A DNA stretch of 35,684 nt from contig JACPDX010000015.1 of the NCBI GenBank assembly GCA_016183805.1, positions 1-35,684 on the forward strand. The letters are read 5' to 3'. This document shows, one piece after another, positions 1 to 8,400 of this stretch; position 1 is the stretch's first letter; each line of letters opens with the position of its first letter. This DNA is from Bacteroidota bacterium. GTDB taxonomy: Bacteria; Bacteroidota; Bacteroidia; Flavobacteriales_E; Vicingaceae. The translations under genes were made by a program, and so were the position numbers. A model generated the notes under the pieces. The model was not told where the DNA came from. It did not search any database and saw nothing but the letters and a program-made list of their open reading frames with translations.

Positions 1-54
1 TGGCATAAAAAACAGCGAAGCCGTTATCAGTGCAAATTGTAATTTATTTTTCAT
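1..54 (-). CDS. DUF3494-type secreted protein, N-terminus only (cut by window edge)
   Basis: Only the first 18 codons are in the window: the start of a signal peptide reading MKNKLQFALITASLFFMP. This is nearly identical to the start of the DUF3494 protein at 223-1845. The 100 bases at 1-100 align without gaps to 1792-1891 with about nine differences, covering signal peptide, leader and -7 element, so the two genes are tandem duplicates. The rest of the protein is not visible; a DUF3494 domain is inferred from the shared signal peptide and promoter. Confidence 0.7.
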   Translation of the reverse strand, partial: MKNKLQFALITASLFFMP

Positions 55-72
55 GGTATTTAGTTTTAGTTT

Positions 73-158
73 GTGAATGTATTTTCACTTTACAAAGATG
101 ATCAGCTTAACACCTTAATGTGTTATACAATTCATGCTATGACTTACGTAATTCACAC
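73..158 (-). promoter_or_regulatory. Promoter with AraC-type operator, site A
   Basis: Read towards the gene on the minus strand, this has two direct-repeat boxes (plus-strand TTACGT 144-149 and TTATAC 123-128, 21 bp apart), then 22 bp, then a -7-like element CATCTTTG (93-100). An imperfect palindrome GTGAATGTATTTTCAC (73-88) follows where the transcript should begin. The distal box is followed by ATTCACAC (151-158). The same arrangement occurs at four other promoters here. Site A has the most diverged boxes of the five. Confidence 0.65.
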
Positions 159-170
159 TTTTTTACAAAT

Positions 171-203
171 AAAAAAGCCTGCTACATTTATACTGTAGCA
201 GGC
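171..203 (-). terminator. Rho-independent terminator after the two-domain DUF3494 gene
   Basis: A perfect 10-bp stem (177-186 with 194-203, GCCTGCTACA and its complement) has a 7-base loop. On the minus strand it is followed by six T (171-176). It lies 19 bp past the stop of the gene at 223-1845. Confidence 0.85.
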
Positions 204-222
204 GTTCATCTAAAATTACTTT

Positions 223-1845
223 TTATTGTTTAATCAGCTTACCCGATTGAACATTTTTATTGTTATCAATTACTCGGTAAAAATAAACTCCGGAAGGAAG
301 ATTACTAGTATCGAACGTAGTGGTTGATTTAGTGATAACTTCATTCATCATTTCTTTTCCCAACACATCATACATTCTTAGTTCAGTCGTATTTGATTTA
401 GAAAAATCATTTAATACGATGGTTGCAGATGTACTAAAAGGGTTTGGATAAATGGTAATTGCTTCATTAGTTGCATCAAGTGCTGAAATACCTACTGTTG
501 CACAATTCCCAGGAATTACACTAGCTACTACATCAACTGCAGTAGTAGTAATTGCACCTGTTGTTGTAAGAGATCTACCATTAAGGACAACCCCTGTATT
601 TAACGCTCCCAAAGCACCATTGTTACAGATGATTGTTCCGCAAAATTCGGAATAGTTGTTAATACCTACAGCACCTTCAATTTTCCAATATACATTTTTT
701 GCTTGTGCTCCGTTTGTTAAAACAACTTGCGAATAAGTGCTAGATGTTAAAGCTCCATTTATTTGAAGAACAAACACTGCATTAGCATTGCCTTCTGCAT
801 TTAAGAAAAGTGTGTCAGTTAGGTGAGCAGCAGCATTCATTAAATAAGTGTGAGGAGTAAGCACTAAACTATTTCCTAGTTTTACAGGAAACATTAATTC
901 AATATCGTAAGGTAAAACATTAATATAATTGTAAGCAAGCAATAAATCAGAGGCACATTGTGCAGTTGAAACATCCGGAATAAGGTGAATCTTTCCTGTT
1001 ACCAATAAAGAATCAAAACCAGTTGCAGAGCCATTATTGCTACCTACATCACCTGTAACAGTAGTAATACCTGAATTAGACACAGCTCCATTAGTTGAAA
1101 AAATAGCGTAACAAGCTGCTACACCTAATGCTGGAGCCGTTGGTCCATTATGCACAGGACTTCCACAACCTACAGGTGTATATCCTAAAATACCATCAAC
1201 AGTAACTGCTCCGGCAGTTGAAAGAGCTCTACCTTCCAATGTGCTACCAGTATGGATTAAAATAGCAGCATTGTTGGCAATAACAGTTCCTTTCATGGAA
1301 GTTCCAGAGGTCATGTCAACCAATCCTTCTACTTTCCAAAAAACATTACAAGCCAACGCTCCGTTAATCAATTTTATTGCTGACCCAGCAGTGGTGGATA
1401 ATGGTCCTGCTATTTGAAAAATAAATTCAGCGTTAGCATTACCTTGTGCATTTAAGTAAAGGTTTAAATTTAATGTTGTTGCGGCAGCAATAGCATATAC
1501 TCCGGCAACAAGTGTATCACCATTTCCAAGCAACGAAGAAGGAAAAAAATCAGGAACAGTACTGTTCAACTGATTATATGCAATTAATAAATCAACAGCA
1601 CATTGAGCAGAAGTTCCATCAGCATCGTGTATTTGACCATTAATGTTTTCGAAAGTTGTTGATGTACCGTTATTGGTACCAACGTTACCTGTTAAATGAT
1701 TTATACTGGTCATATTTACCGGTCCATCGGTAGAGAAAAGAACGAAATCTGCTGCTGTTCCTAAATTAGGTGCTTGAGCAGAAATTAAGTTTGGCATAAA
1801 AAACAGAGAAGCCGTTATTAATGCAAATTGTAATTTAGTTTTCAT
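223..1845 (-). CDS. Secreted protein with two DUF3494 domains and a T9SS sorting domain
   Basis: 540 residues. An N-terminal signal peptide (about 1-23, ending ISAQ) is followed by two tandem DUF3494 domains (about 25-225 and 235-445). Each has the family pattern: FVLFSTDGPVN or YAIFSTNGAVS, then GNVGTNNG or GDVGSNNG, a LNAQGNANAEFIFQI or LNAEGNANAVFVLQI strand, and a closing LEGRALSTAGAV or LNGRSLTTTGAI. The C-terminus (about 455-540: IYPNPF, YDVLGK, LPSGVYFYRV) is a type A T9SS sorting domain, so the protein should cross the outer membrane and be surface-anchored or released. DUF3494 includes known ice-binding proteins and many adhesins of unknown ligand; ice binding is not shown here. It has its own operator-bearing promoter (1864-1949) and terminator. 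Confidence 0.92.
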   Translation of the reverse strand: MKTKLQFALITASLFFMPNLISAQAPNLGTAADFVLFSTDGPVNMTSINHLTGNVGTNNGTSTTFENINGQIHDADGTSAQCAVDLLIAYNQLNSTVPDFFPSSLLGNGDTLVAGVYAIAAATTLNLNLYLNAQGNANAEFIFQIAGPLSTTAGSAIKLINGALACNVFWKVEGLVDMTSGTSMKGTVIANNAAILIHTGSTLEGRALSTAGAVTVDGILGYTPVGCGSPVHNGPTAPALGVAACYAIFSTNGAVSNSGITTVTGDVGSNNGSATGFDSLLVTGKIHLIPDVSTAQCASDLLLAYNYINVLPYDIELMFPVKLGNSLVLTPHTYLMNAAAHLTDTLFLNAEGNANAVFVLQINGALTSSTYSQVVLTNGAQAKNVYWKIEGAVGINNYSEFCGTIICNNGALGALNTGVVLNGRSLTTTGAITTTAVDVVASVIPGNCATVGISALDATNEAITIYPNPFSTSATIVLNDFSKSNTTELRMYDVLGKEMMNEVITKSTTTFDTSNLPSGVYFYRVIDNNKNVQSGKLIKQ

Positions 1846-1863
1846 GATACTTAGTTTTAGTTT

Positions 1864-1949
1864 GTGAAAATATTTTCACTATACAAAGATGTAGCGTTAA
1901 TTAGGAAATAGTGTTACACAGTTTTTTATATAAGTTACATTATTCACAC
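1864..1949 (-). promoter_or_regulatory. Promoter with AraC-type operator, site B
   Basis: Plus-strand boxes TTACAT (1935-1940) and TTACAC (1914-1919) are 21 bp apart, with ATTCACAC at 1942-1949. Exactly 22 bp separate the proximal box from the -7-like element CATCTTTG (1884-1891). A perfect 16-bp palindrome GTGAAAATATTTTCAC (1864-1879) lies just downstream, at the expected 5' end of the transcript. The proximal box falls in the -33 region, as for a class II activator. Confidence 0.75.
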
Positions 1950-1973
1950 TTATTGTCAGAATCATACTAAAAT

Positions 1974-2005
1974 AAAAAGAGTCTAGCGTTATCTAGACTC
2001 TTTTT
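1974..2005 (-). terminator. Terminator after the DUF3494 lipoprotein gene
   Basis: A 13-bp perfect stem (1974-1986 with 1993-2005; AAAAAGAGTCTAG and complement) has a 6-base loop. It can end transcription from either side; here it follows the stop at 2028 on the minus strand. Confidence 0.85.
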
Positions 2006-2027
2006 ATCCTTCGGTTAAAATTTAACT

Positions 2028-2831
2028 CTAAGGTTGTACTACAGTGCTTCCTTTTATTGTAACTGCTGCAATTCTGGCTAACAATCTACCTTCTACAACG
2101 GCTCCTGTATTTAATGAAATGGATTGATCCGCCATAATTGTTCCTTTAAAAACTGAAGTGCTTCCTAAAGTTGCAGAAGTACCCACTTGCCAAAAAATGT
2201 TAGCAGCCAATGCTCCTCCAGCAAGAATAACTTTTCTACCTGAAGTAGTATTAAGTGTAGATGCTATTTGAATGATAAAAACAGCATTGGCATCACCTTT
2301 TGCATCTAAAGTAAGGTCGCCTGATGAAATTTGGAGTGAACCACTTGATTTATACAATCCGGGTGTAAGTGTTAATCCACCAATATTGCCTGCAAGTAAA
2401 ACAATGTCAGTTGAAGTACGACCGGCGGCATCGTTATAAGCTGTGGTTAAATCACCTTTGGCAGCTGTAAGTCCAACAGCATTTGGTACTGATCCTGCAG
2501 GACCGGAAGCATCTACCGTATAAACGATTCCTGTAATTTCACCAGCACCAAATCCGGTAATATTACTACCGGCAGCTGGGCTTAATCCAATATTTCCGGT
2601 AAGTGCAGAGGTTGGAACGTTCGAAATTAACGAACCTGCAAGTACAATGTAATCCGCTGTTGTACGAAGGTCAATTGTCGCTTGAACTACAGTTTGAACA
2701 GGTATCACACTTGGATTTGAATATGCTCCGCCCGACGAAGTTGATGGAGTAGTGGTGTTGTCTTTTGAACATCCTACCATTAATACAACTGATGCTATTG
2801 CAAAGGTTGTTATTATGTTTTTAGTTTTCAT
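2028..2831 (-). CDS. DUF3494 lipoprotein
   Basis: 267 residues. The N-terminus MKTKNIITTFAIASVVLMVGC is a lipoprotein signal with Cys21 as the predicted lipidated residue. It is followed by SKDN and a Thr/Ser-rich linker, so outer-membrane anchoring is likely. One DUF3494 domain spans about 55-265 (ADYIVLAGSLISN, GNIGLSPAAG, LDAKGDANAVFIIQI, VVEGRLLARIAAVTI). Unlike its two neighbours it has one domain and no T9SS tail, so it reaches the surface by another route. It shares the operator-bearing promoter (site C) and has its own terminator. The ligand is unknown. Confidence 0.9.
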   Translation of the reverse strand: MKTKNIITTFAIASVVLMVGCSKDNTTTPSTSSGGAYSNPSVIPVQTVVQATIDLRTTADYIVLAGSLISNVPTSALTGNIGLSPAAGSNITGFGAGEITGIVYTVDASGPAGSVPNAVGLTAAKGDLTTAYNDAAGRTSTDIVLLAGNIGGLTLTPGLYKSSGSLQISSGDLTLDAKGDANAVFIIQIASTLNTTSGRKVILAGGALAANIFWQVGTSATLGSTSVFKGTIMADQSISLNTGAVVEGRLLARIAAVTIKGSTVVQP

Positions 2832-2870
2832 TTTGTTTGATTTTAATTTTCCGAAACTGACGGAGCAGAT

Positions 2871-2956
2871 GTGAATTTACTTTCACTATACAAAGGTGTA
2901 ATGTTAATTAAGGTTTAGTGTTACACAGTTTTTTTTATAAGTTGCATTATTTACAT
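2871..2956 (-). promoter_or_regulatory. Promoter with AraC-type operator, site C
   Basis: Plus-strand boxes TTGCAT (2942-2947) and TTACAC (2921-2926) are 21 bp apart; the distal flank ATTTACAT is a weaker match to ATTCACAC. There are 22 bp to the -7-like element CACCTTTG (2891-2898). The inverted repeat GTGAATTTACTTTCAC (2871-2886) sits at the same distance from the -7 element as in sites A and B. The distal box abuts the stop codon of the Hpt gene. Confidence 0.7.
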
Positions 2957-3327
2957 GTTTTTTTAACATTCGTAAGTAAAATCCAGTCGTTTAGTTCTTG
3001 GATGGCTCTTCTAAATTTTTTTTTGGTTTTTGAAAAAAGCATACCAATTCCTAAAATATCTAATTGATTAACAGCCAATTTTTCTATTTCGAGAAGGTCT
3101 TTCTTTACAATTTTATCTAACCCAACATAATACATTATCCCTTTTATATTATGAATACGCGACTTAATTAATGTAAAATCATTTTCAATAATGCCTTTCT
3201 CTATTAGTTGTATTTCTTTAGTTATTTCGGTAATAAAAAGTTTAATCATATCAGTTATTATATGATTATTTCCGGTAGTCAACGTAGTAAGATAATTCAA
3301 ATTAATTATTTTTCTTAAATGCTTCAT
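2947..3327 (-). CDS. Stand-alone Hpt (histidine phosphotransfer) protein
   Basis: 126 residues, all helical in appearance. Residues 56-70 (SRIHNIKGIMYYVGL) match the Hpt active-site pattern HxxKGxxxxxG, with His59 as the likely phospho-acceptor. A preceding helix (LFITEITKEIQLIEKGIIEND) and a following helix (KKDLLEIEKLA) complete the four-helix-bundle pattern. Such proteins shuttle phosphate between receiver domains. It is the last gene of the operon started at site D, 11 bp after the cupin gene. It probably exchanges phosphate with the hybrid kinase at 5414-8986 and/or the receiver protein at 4962-5417, but the partner is inferred from position only. Confidence 0.8.
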   Translation of the reverse strand: MKHLRKIINLNYLTTLTTGNNHIITDMIKLFITEITKEIQLIEKGIIENDFTLIKSRIHNIKGIMYYVGLDKIVKKDLLEIEKLAVNQLDILGIGMLFSKTKKKFRRAIQELNDWILLTNVKKTCK

Positions 3328-3338
3328 ACAAGTAATGA

Positions 3339-3743
3339 TTATTCAGTTGTAACCTCATCATACTCTTCTTCGTTCTCCTTTGCTTCTGCATCTTGTTTAG
3401 TTTTACGTATAATTCCATCTTTGTGATGAGGAGGTGAATAAATGGTATAAAACTTCAACATTTTTTCATTGGAGGTATTTATTACATTATGTTCGGATCC
3501 GGCAGGTACCATAATTGCATCATCTTCAGAAACAAAGTGTTCATCACCATTAATGATACATATTCCTTGCCCACTTTCAAATCGAAAAAATTGATCGTTG
3601 TCTGGATGTGTTTCTAAGCCTATATCTTCATTTGGAAGTAAACTCATTAACACCAATTGACTATGTTTTGAGGTGTAGATAACCTTCCTGAAGTTATTAT
3701 TCTTAAAAGTTTCTTTCTCAATATTTATGTTTAATCCTCGCAT
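3339..3743 (-). CDS. Small cupin-domain protein
   Basis: 134 residues, one Cupin_2 barrel. Motif 1 is near 46-59 (HPDNDQFFRFESG) and motif 2 near 79-90 (PAGSEHNVINTS). Metal ligands would include the motif 1 His/Glu and the motif 2 His. An acidic tail (KENEEEYDEVTTE) follows. There is no signal peptide, so it is cytoplasmic. Cupins of this size bind small ligands or act as sugar isomerase/oxygenase-like enzymes; the substrate cannot be told. It starts 2 bp after the coiled-coil gene in the same operon. A sensory ligand-binding role is possible but unproven. Confidence 0.8.
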   Translation of the reverse strand: MRGLNINIEKETFKNNNFRKVIYTSKHSQLVLMSLLPNEDIGLETHPDNDQFFRFESGQGICIINGDEHFVSEDDAIMVPAGSEHNVINTSNEKMLKFYTIYSPPHHKDGIIRKTKQDAEAKENEEEYDEVTTE

Positions 3744-3745
3744 GG

Positions 3746-4156
3746 CTATTGGTTGTTTTTAGTTGAATCGTCTTCTTTTTCTTTTCTAGCATCAGCCTCT
3801 TTCTGGTTTGCTTTTTTAATTTTTTGGGCTTTTCTCTCCACTTTTTTATCGGCTCTATTTTTTTGTCTTTCTTTCCTTTCAACAATTTTGTCAGCTTTTT
3901 CAACCGCTTTTTCTCTTTTTTCTAGTTTTTTCTCTGCTTTTTCTAGATTTCCTTCTTTTTTATCAGCATTTTTCTCTGCCTTTATTAAATCTTCTGCTCT
4001 ATCTTGCTTTTTTTCTAAAGCTTTTTGCTCTTCTTTTAGTTGTTTATCTGCTTTTTCAGTTTCGTCTTTAACCGTGTTGTTTTGTGCAAATGCTGAACCA
4101 GATACTATCAGTCCGCCTAAGGCTACTGATAAAATTAATTTTGTTATTGTTTTCAT
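3746..4156 (-). CDS. Secreted Lys/Glu-rich coiled-coil protein
   Basis: 136 residues from the ATG at 4156, chosen because it opens a clear signal peptide (MKTITKLILSVALGGLIVSGSAFAQ); the frame is open 33 codons further upstream but without sensible sequence. The mature part is almost entirely Lys, Glu, Asp, Ala and Arg in heptad-like blocks (EKAEKKLEKREKAVEKADK), a single long charged helix. The function is unknown; small periplasmic charged helices can bind envelope components or act as stress proteins. It lies 16 bp after the preceding gene in the site D operon. The opposite strand also has a long open frame, an artefact of the biased composition. Confidence 0.75.
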   Translation of the reverse strand: MKTITKLILSVALGGLIVSGSAFAQNNTVKDETEKADKQLKEEQKALEKKQDRAEDLIKAEKNADKKEGNLEKAEKKLEKREKAVEKADKIVERKERQKNRADKKVERKAQKIKKANQKEADARKEKEDDSTKNNQ

Positions 4157-4172
4157 TTTATTATAGTTGTTA

Positions 4173-4703
4173 TTAGTGATTTTTTCCTTTTCCACCACCT
4201 TTATTACCACCACCACCTTTACCTTTGTTTTGTTGGTGGTTTTGTTTATTTCCATGACCAGTATTATGTTTGTTACCAGTATTTTTTGAAGGTTTATTCA
4301 TGTTTGAATTACCTTTTCCAGGATGTGGCCCATTGGTTTTTTGTGCTGCACCATGATAACCTTTTTTATATTTTACTTTATAAAAATTATGATTGTTGTA
4401 TGGTGAGTTTCCATGATAGTCGTTTAACACCACTTTGTACCCGTTATACAAATCATATCCACGGTATCTTTTAGGAAGATAAGCCCGATGGATCCAATTT
4501 CCTCCAACAAAATATATAAACATAGAAGAATGAACATCATAATATGCTTCCACATCAGGAAGATAATAGTATTGAACTTCGGAATATCCGACAGGACCCC
4601 ATTGCGGCGGACTTCCAATATTTATATTTACAGAAACTTGTGCACTTACTGTGCTTGAAAGAAATATTATTATTCCGATTGCGATTAGTTTTAAAGTTTT
4701 CAT
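4173..4703 (-). CDS. Secreted protein with Tyr-rich domain and basic Gly/Lys/His/Asn tail
   Basis: 176 residues. A signal peptide (about 1-21, STVSAQ) is followed by an aromatic domain (about 30-115, YYYLPDVEAYYDVHSSMFIYFVGGNWIH then LPKRYRGYDLYNGYKVVL). From about 118 there is a low-complexity tail rich in Gly, Lys, Asn, Gln and His, ending in poly-Gly/Lys. I recognise the aromatic part as resembling short secreted proteins common in Bacteroidota but know of no function. The basic tail could bind polyanions such as LPS, DNA or exopolysaccharide. It is the first gene of a four-gene operon behind site D, with a leader of about 115 bases holding a GAATTCG/CGAATTC inverted repeat (4738-4774). 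Confidence 0.75.
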   Translation of the reverse strand: MKTLKLIAIGIIIFLSSTVSAQVSVNINIGSPPQWGPVGYSEVQYYYLPDVEAYYDVHSSMFIYFVGGNWIHRAYLPKRYRGYDLYNGYKVVLNDYHGNSPYNNHNFYKVKYKKGYHGAAQKTNGPHPGKGNSNMNKPSKNTGNKHNTGHGNKQNHQQNKGKGGGGNKGGGKGKNH

Positions 4704-4822
4704 ATGTAGATTTTTATGGTTTTTTATTTGTCATATGGAATTCGCTAATAATCATTCGTGTTTGTATCGAATTCTCGTTAGGCTCATTTCATCTTGTTTT
4801 AATTTAGTTGTTTTTAATAAAA

Positions 4823-4888
4823 CAAAGATGAATATCTTTAATCTCGAACTTGTTACATTATTTTAGGATTGAGTTACATCATTCACAC
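4823..4888 (-). promoter_or_regulatory. Promoter with AraC-type operator, site D
   Basis: Plus-strand boxes TTACAT (4874-4879) and TTACAT (4853-4858) are 21 bp apart, with ATTCACAC at 4881-4888. There are 22 bp to the -7-like element CATCTTTG (4823-4830). The match to site B is full, but the GTGAA/TTCAC palindrome of the DUF3494 promoters is absent. It drives the operon from 4703 to 2947. Confidence 0.72.
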
Positions 4889-4904
4889 ACACATAAAAAA
4901 ACAA

Positions 4905-4934
4905 AAAAGCAATCCATTTTTATGAATTGCTTTT
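4905..4934 (-). terminator. Terminator of the AraC-kinase-regulator operon
   Basis: A 9-bp stem, AAAAGCAAT (4905-4913) with ATTGCTTTT (4926-4934), extends by CAT/ATG past one mismatch and closes on a T-rich loop. It is followed by a T-run on the minus strand and lies 28 bp past the response-regulator stop. Confidence 0.75.
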
Positions 4935-4961
4935 AAAAGTAATTAGGAGGGGCGATAACGA

Positions 4962-5417
4962 CTACATTCGATCCATGTACCAATTCAATTCCTTTTCCAT
5001 TTTTTTATATTTAAAAATGGTGGTGATGATTTTTTGCAGGCGCACAAAAGCTGTCTCGCTTTTAACTACATAATCGAAAGCTCTATGGTGCATACAGTTT
5101 ATAGCCACATCAATATTGTCTTGTGAAGAGAGCATCACTACAGGAATATCCGGATTATATGCCTTTATTTTGTCTAAGGTTTCAATTCCATTCATGGCAG
5201 TTACGTCAATTCCATCCAGCTGATAATCCAGAATAACAACATCAGGCGTATGTTTTAAACTTTTCATACAAAGTTCTCCTGTAGCAAAAGTTTCTATAAT
5301 AAAATCGGCATTTTCTAGAAATTCGATTTGTAATGTTTTTAAAAATAAAGCATCATCGTCAACTAAAAATAATTTAATTTTTTCAGGGATGTTTACTACG
5401 TGTTTCGATTTGTTCAT
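4962..5417 (-). CDS. Receiver-only response regulator
   Basis: 151 residues, a single REC domain (about 14-138). The acidic pocket is Asp20-22 (LFLVDDD), the phospho-acceptor Asp64 (VILDYQLDG), then the Ser pair in VVMLSS and the Lys in DYVVKSE. An extra short loop (IDVTAMNG) follows the phospho-Asp. No DNA-binding or enzymatic output domain is present, so it acts by protein contact or as a phosphate sink or shuttle. Its ATG overlaps the kinase stop codon (ATGA, 5414-5417), which implies translational coupling and that it serves that kinase. Confidence 0.9.
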   Translation of the reverse strand: MNKSKHVVNIPEKIKLFLVDDDALFLKTLQIEFLENADFIIETFATGELCMKSLKHTPDVVILDYQLDGIDVTAMNGIETLDKIKAYNPDIPVVMLSSQDNIDVAINCMHHRAFDYVVKSETAFVRLQKIITTIFKYKKMEKELNWYMDRM

Positions 5418-8400
5418 TCGTTGTTGTTTTTAATGGTATTAAATTCTTCTTCTAGTTCTATACAGGCTTGATTACAAATGTTTTCCAGTTGCAATACCAT
5501 GGGGTGAATTAATTCAGTTTGTTGCTGCGTACTGGCGTATTCCTGTATTTTTTTTGCTAAGTTTTCAAAATCTACATGAATTCCAACAATTGAAAAAGAA
5601 GGAATCATTTTATGCACTGCCGCTTGTAATAATGGCCAATCTTTGTCTAGATCACCTTGCTTCATTGTTTTAATTAACGGTGTAGTTTGTTCTAAATAAA
5701 GGGTTATCATTTCCATCATTAATTCCGGGTTCGATTTTGTACGTTGATTTAAATAAGTCAAATCGGTACATTTTTCTTTTTTAATTTCCGAAGTTATTAT
5801 CTCTTTTTTTTCGTTCGGTTTTATTTGTGTTGGTTTTGCAACCAAACCAATTATTTTAGTGTATAGTACTCTTTCATCAATTGGTTTGGCAATGTAATCA
5901 TCCATGCCAACCGCTTTACATTTTGCTAAATCAACGGTAGTTACATCGGCAGTTAAGGCAATTATTGGGATTTTTGAATTTAGGGTGTTTCGTATATAAT
6001 CGGTAGTTTCAAAGCCATTCATTACTGGCATTTGCAAATCCATCAAAATGATGTCGTAATCTTTGGTTTTTAATTTTTCGATGGCAACTTTTCCATTGTC
6101 TGCAATATCCCGATCAAACCCAAAATCATCCAACAAAGTTTTCATCAACAATTGATTGAGTGCAATATCTTCCACCACCAACACTTTAATGTTTTTAATT
6201 TCGTCATCTATTTCCGTAATCAGTGTTTCAGAATCCACCACCTTATCTGTTTTTCCAAAACTTAGCGTAAAACTAAAAACTGAACCGACATCAACAGTGC
6301 TTTGTACTTGAATACTGCCCCCTTGTGGTTCTATCAATTGTTTAACAATGGCAAGCCCTAAACCTGTTCCACCATATAATCTTGACGTATCGCTTGTGGC
6401 TTGTTGAAAATCGTCGAAAATAGTGGGTATTTTAGTTGCAGTTATTCCTATTCCCGTGTCGGCAACGGAAAACTCAAGTGTTACCTTTTTTTTGTCTTGT
6501 TTTAACAAACGCACACTTACCGTAATTGATCCTTTTCTCGTAAATTTTACTGCATTGCTTACTAAGTTTAAAATGATCTGGTGCAAACGCACAGGGTCGC
6601 CAACCAATACATCTGGAATCCGATCATCATACTCTCTTATCAAAAGTAAATTCTTTTCCTGAATTTTTATTTCAAACAAATGCAGCATGGACGATAAAGT
6701 GTCAGCCATTATGAAAGGGGTTTGCTCAAAAGTCATTTTTCCGGCATCCACTTTTGCTAAGTCTAAAATATCGTTGATCAAAACAATCAACGCATTTCCA
6801 CTAATCCTTATGGCGTTTAAGTATTCTTTTTGTTTATCGGTTAAATTGGTTTTTAACAACACTTTGGTAAATCCAATAATCGCATTCATTGGAGTACGAA
6901 TTTCGTGGCTCATGTTCGATAAAAATTGCTGTTTTGCTTTTACTGCATTTTCAGCAATACTTGTAGCACTTTCAGCTTTTATCTTTGCTTCCTCAGCAAT
7001 TGTTGTTGCCAATTCTGCAAATATTTTTGCTTCTGTTAATTCATTTTCAAATATGTTTTGTTCGGTTATATCTCTTGCCACCACAACGGCACCAATTACT
7101 TCGCCACTATCATTTTTATATACCGATCCATTAAACAATACATCAGTCAACTTTCCATCTTTGATGGTGAGCGGAAAATCGACCACAAATCCTTTTTTAA
7201 AAATTTGCTGATAACTTCTTTGTGCTTTTTTTGGGTTGGTAAAATAGTCGCAGAAATCCGAATTTATTAATTTATCGCGTGATACTCCTGTTACTTTTAC
7301 TGTTGCTTGATTTAAGTCGGTAATTTTTCCTTCGGTACTGATTGTAAATAGTGGGTCACGGCTTGCTTCAATTAAACTAAGAGAATATTGTGATGCTAAT
7401 TTTAAAGAAGAACTAATTGCTTCCAATTCTTTGTTCGCTATTTCTCGTTTTTCTCTTTCCTTGTTTTGAAATTCAAGTTCTTTATCTGCAATAACCAACT
7501 CAGCTGCTCTTTTTTCTTTCTCACCTGTTTGAAAAACAAGTTCTTTATTGGCTATAACTAACTCAGCTGCTCTTTTTTCTTTCTCATTGTTTTGAAAAGC
7601 AAGTTCCTTGTTGGCAATACTTAACTCAGTAGCCCTTTTTCCTTTCTCTCCATTTTGAAAAGCCAATTCTTTGTTGGCAACACTCAACTCATTGGCTCTT
7701 TTTTCTTTTTCATTGTTCTGAAAAGCCAATTCTTTATTAGCAATACCCAACTCATTGGCTCTTTTTTCTTTTTCATTATTCTGAAAAGCAAGTTCTTTGT
7801 TGGCGATAAGCAATTCGGCTGCACGCTTTTCTTTTTCATTGTTCTGGAAAGCCAATTCTTTGTTGGCAACGCTCAACTCATTGGCTCTTTTTTCTTTTTC
7901 GTTGTTCTGAAAAGCCAATTCTTTGTTTGCAACACTCAACTCATCGGCTCGTTTTTCTTTTTCTTCATTCTGAAAAGCAAGCTCTTCATTGGCGATAAGC
8001 AATTCGGCTGCACGCTTTTCTTTTTCATTGTTCTGAAAAGCCAATTCTTTGTTGGCAATACCCAATTCAATAGCTCTTTTTTCTTTCTCATTGTTCTGAA
8101 AAGCCAACTCTTTATTTGCAATACTCAACTCATTGGCTCTTTTTTCTTTTTCATTATTCTGGAAAGCAAGCTCTTTATTAGCGATACTTAATTCATTAGC
8201 CCGTTTTTCTTTCTCTTTATTTTGGAAGGCAAGCTCTTTATTTGCTATTCGTAAATCTACCGACCATTTTTGCTCGGTAACATCCCTAGCAGCAGCAAAT
8301 ACACCAAGAACATTTCCTTTATCATCTTTGTAAATTGATGCATTATACAAAACATCGATTAATTTTCCATTTTTATTTTTAATGGTTAATGGGTAATCAG

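Noticed and set aside
223-2831. Calling the DUF3494 proteins antifreeze proteins
   Set aside because: The domain also occurs in adhesins of unknown ligand, and no ice-binding surface can be judged from the sequence alone.
3753-4166. Plus-strand Ser/Phe-rich open frame
   Set aside because: Antisense to the Lys/Glu coiled-coil gene; Lys and Glu codons read backwards lack stops.
4738-4774. GAATTCG/CGAATTC inverted repeat in the site D leader as a riboswitch or terminator
   Set aside because: Only 7 bp of stem with a 23-base loop and no T-run; kept as a note, not called.
7655-8191. Long plus-strand open frame with a repeating Phe-rich pattern
   Set aside because: It is antisense to the 63-bp repeats of the hybrid kinase; the pattern is the complement of the coiled-coil codons.
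7445-8257. Regular repeats that might be read as a CRISPR array
   Set aside because: Units are contiguous with no unique spacers, are in frame and code for a heptad repeat.
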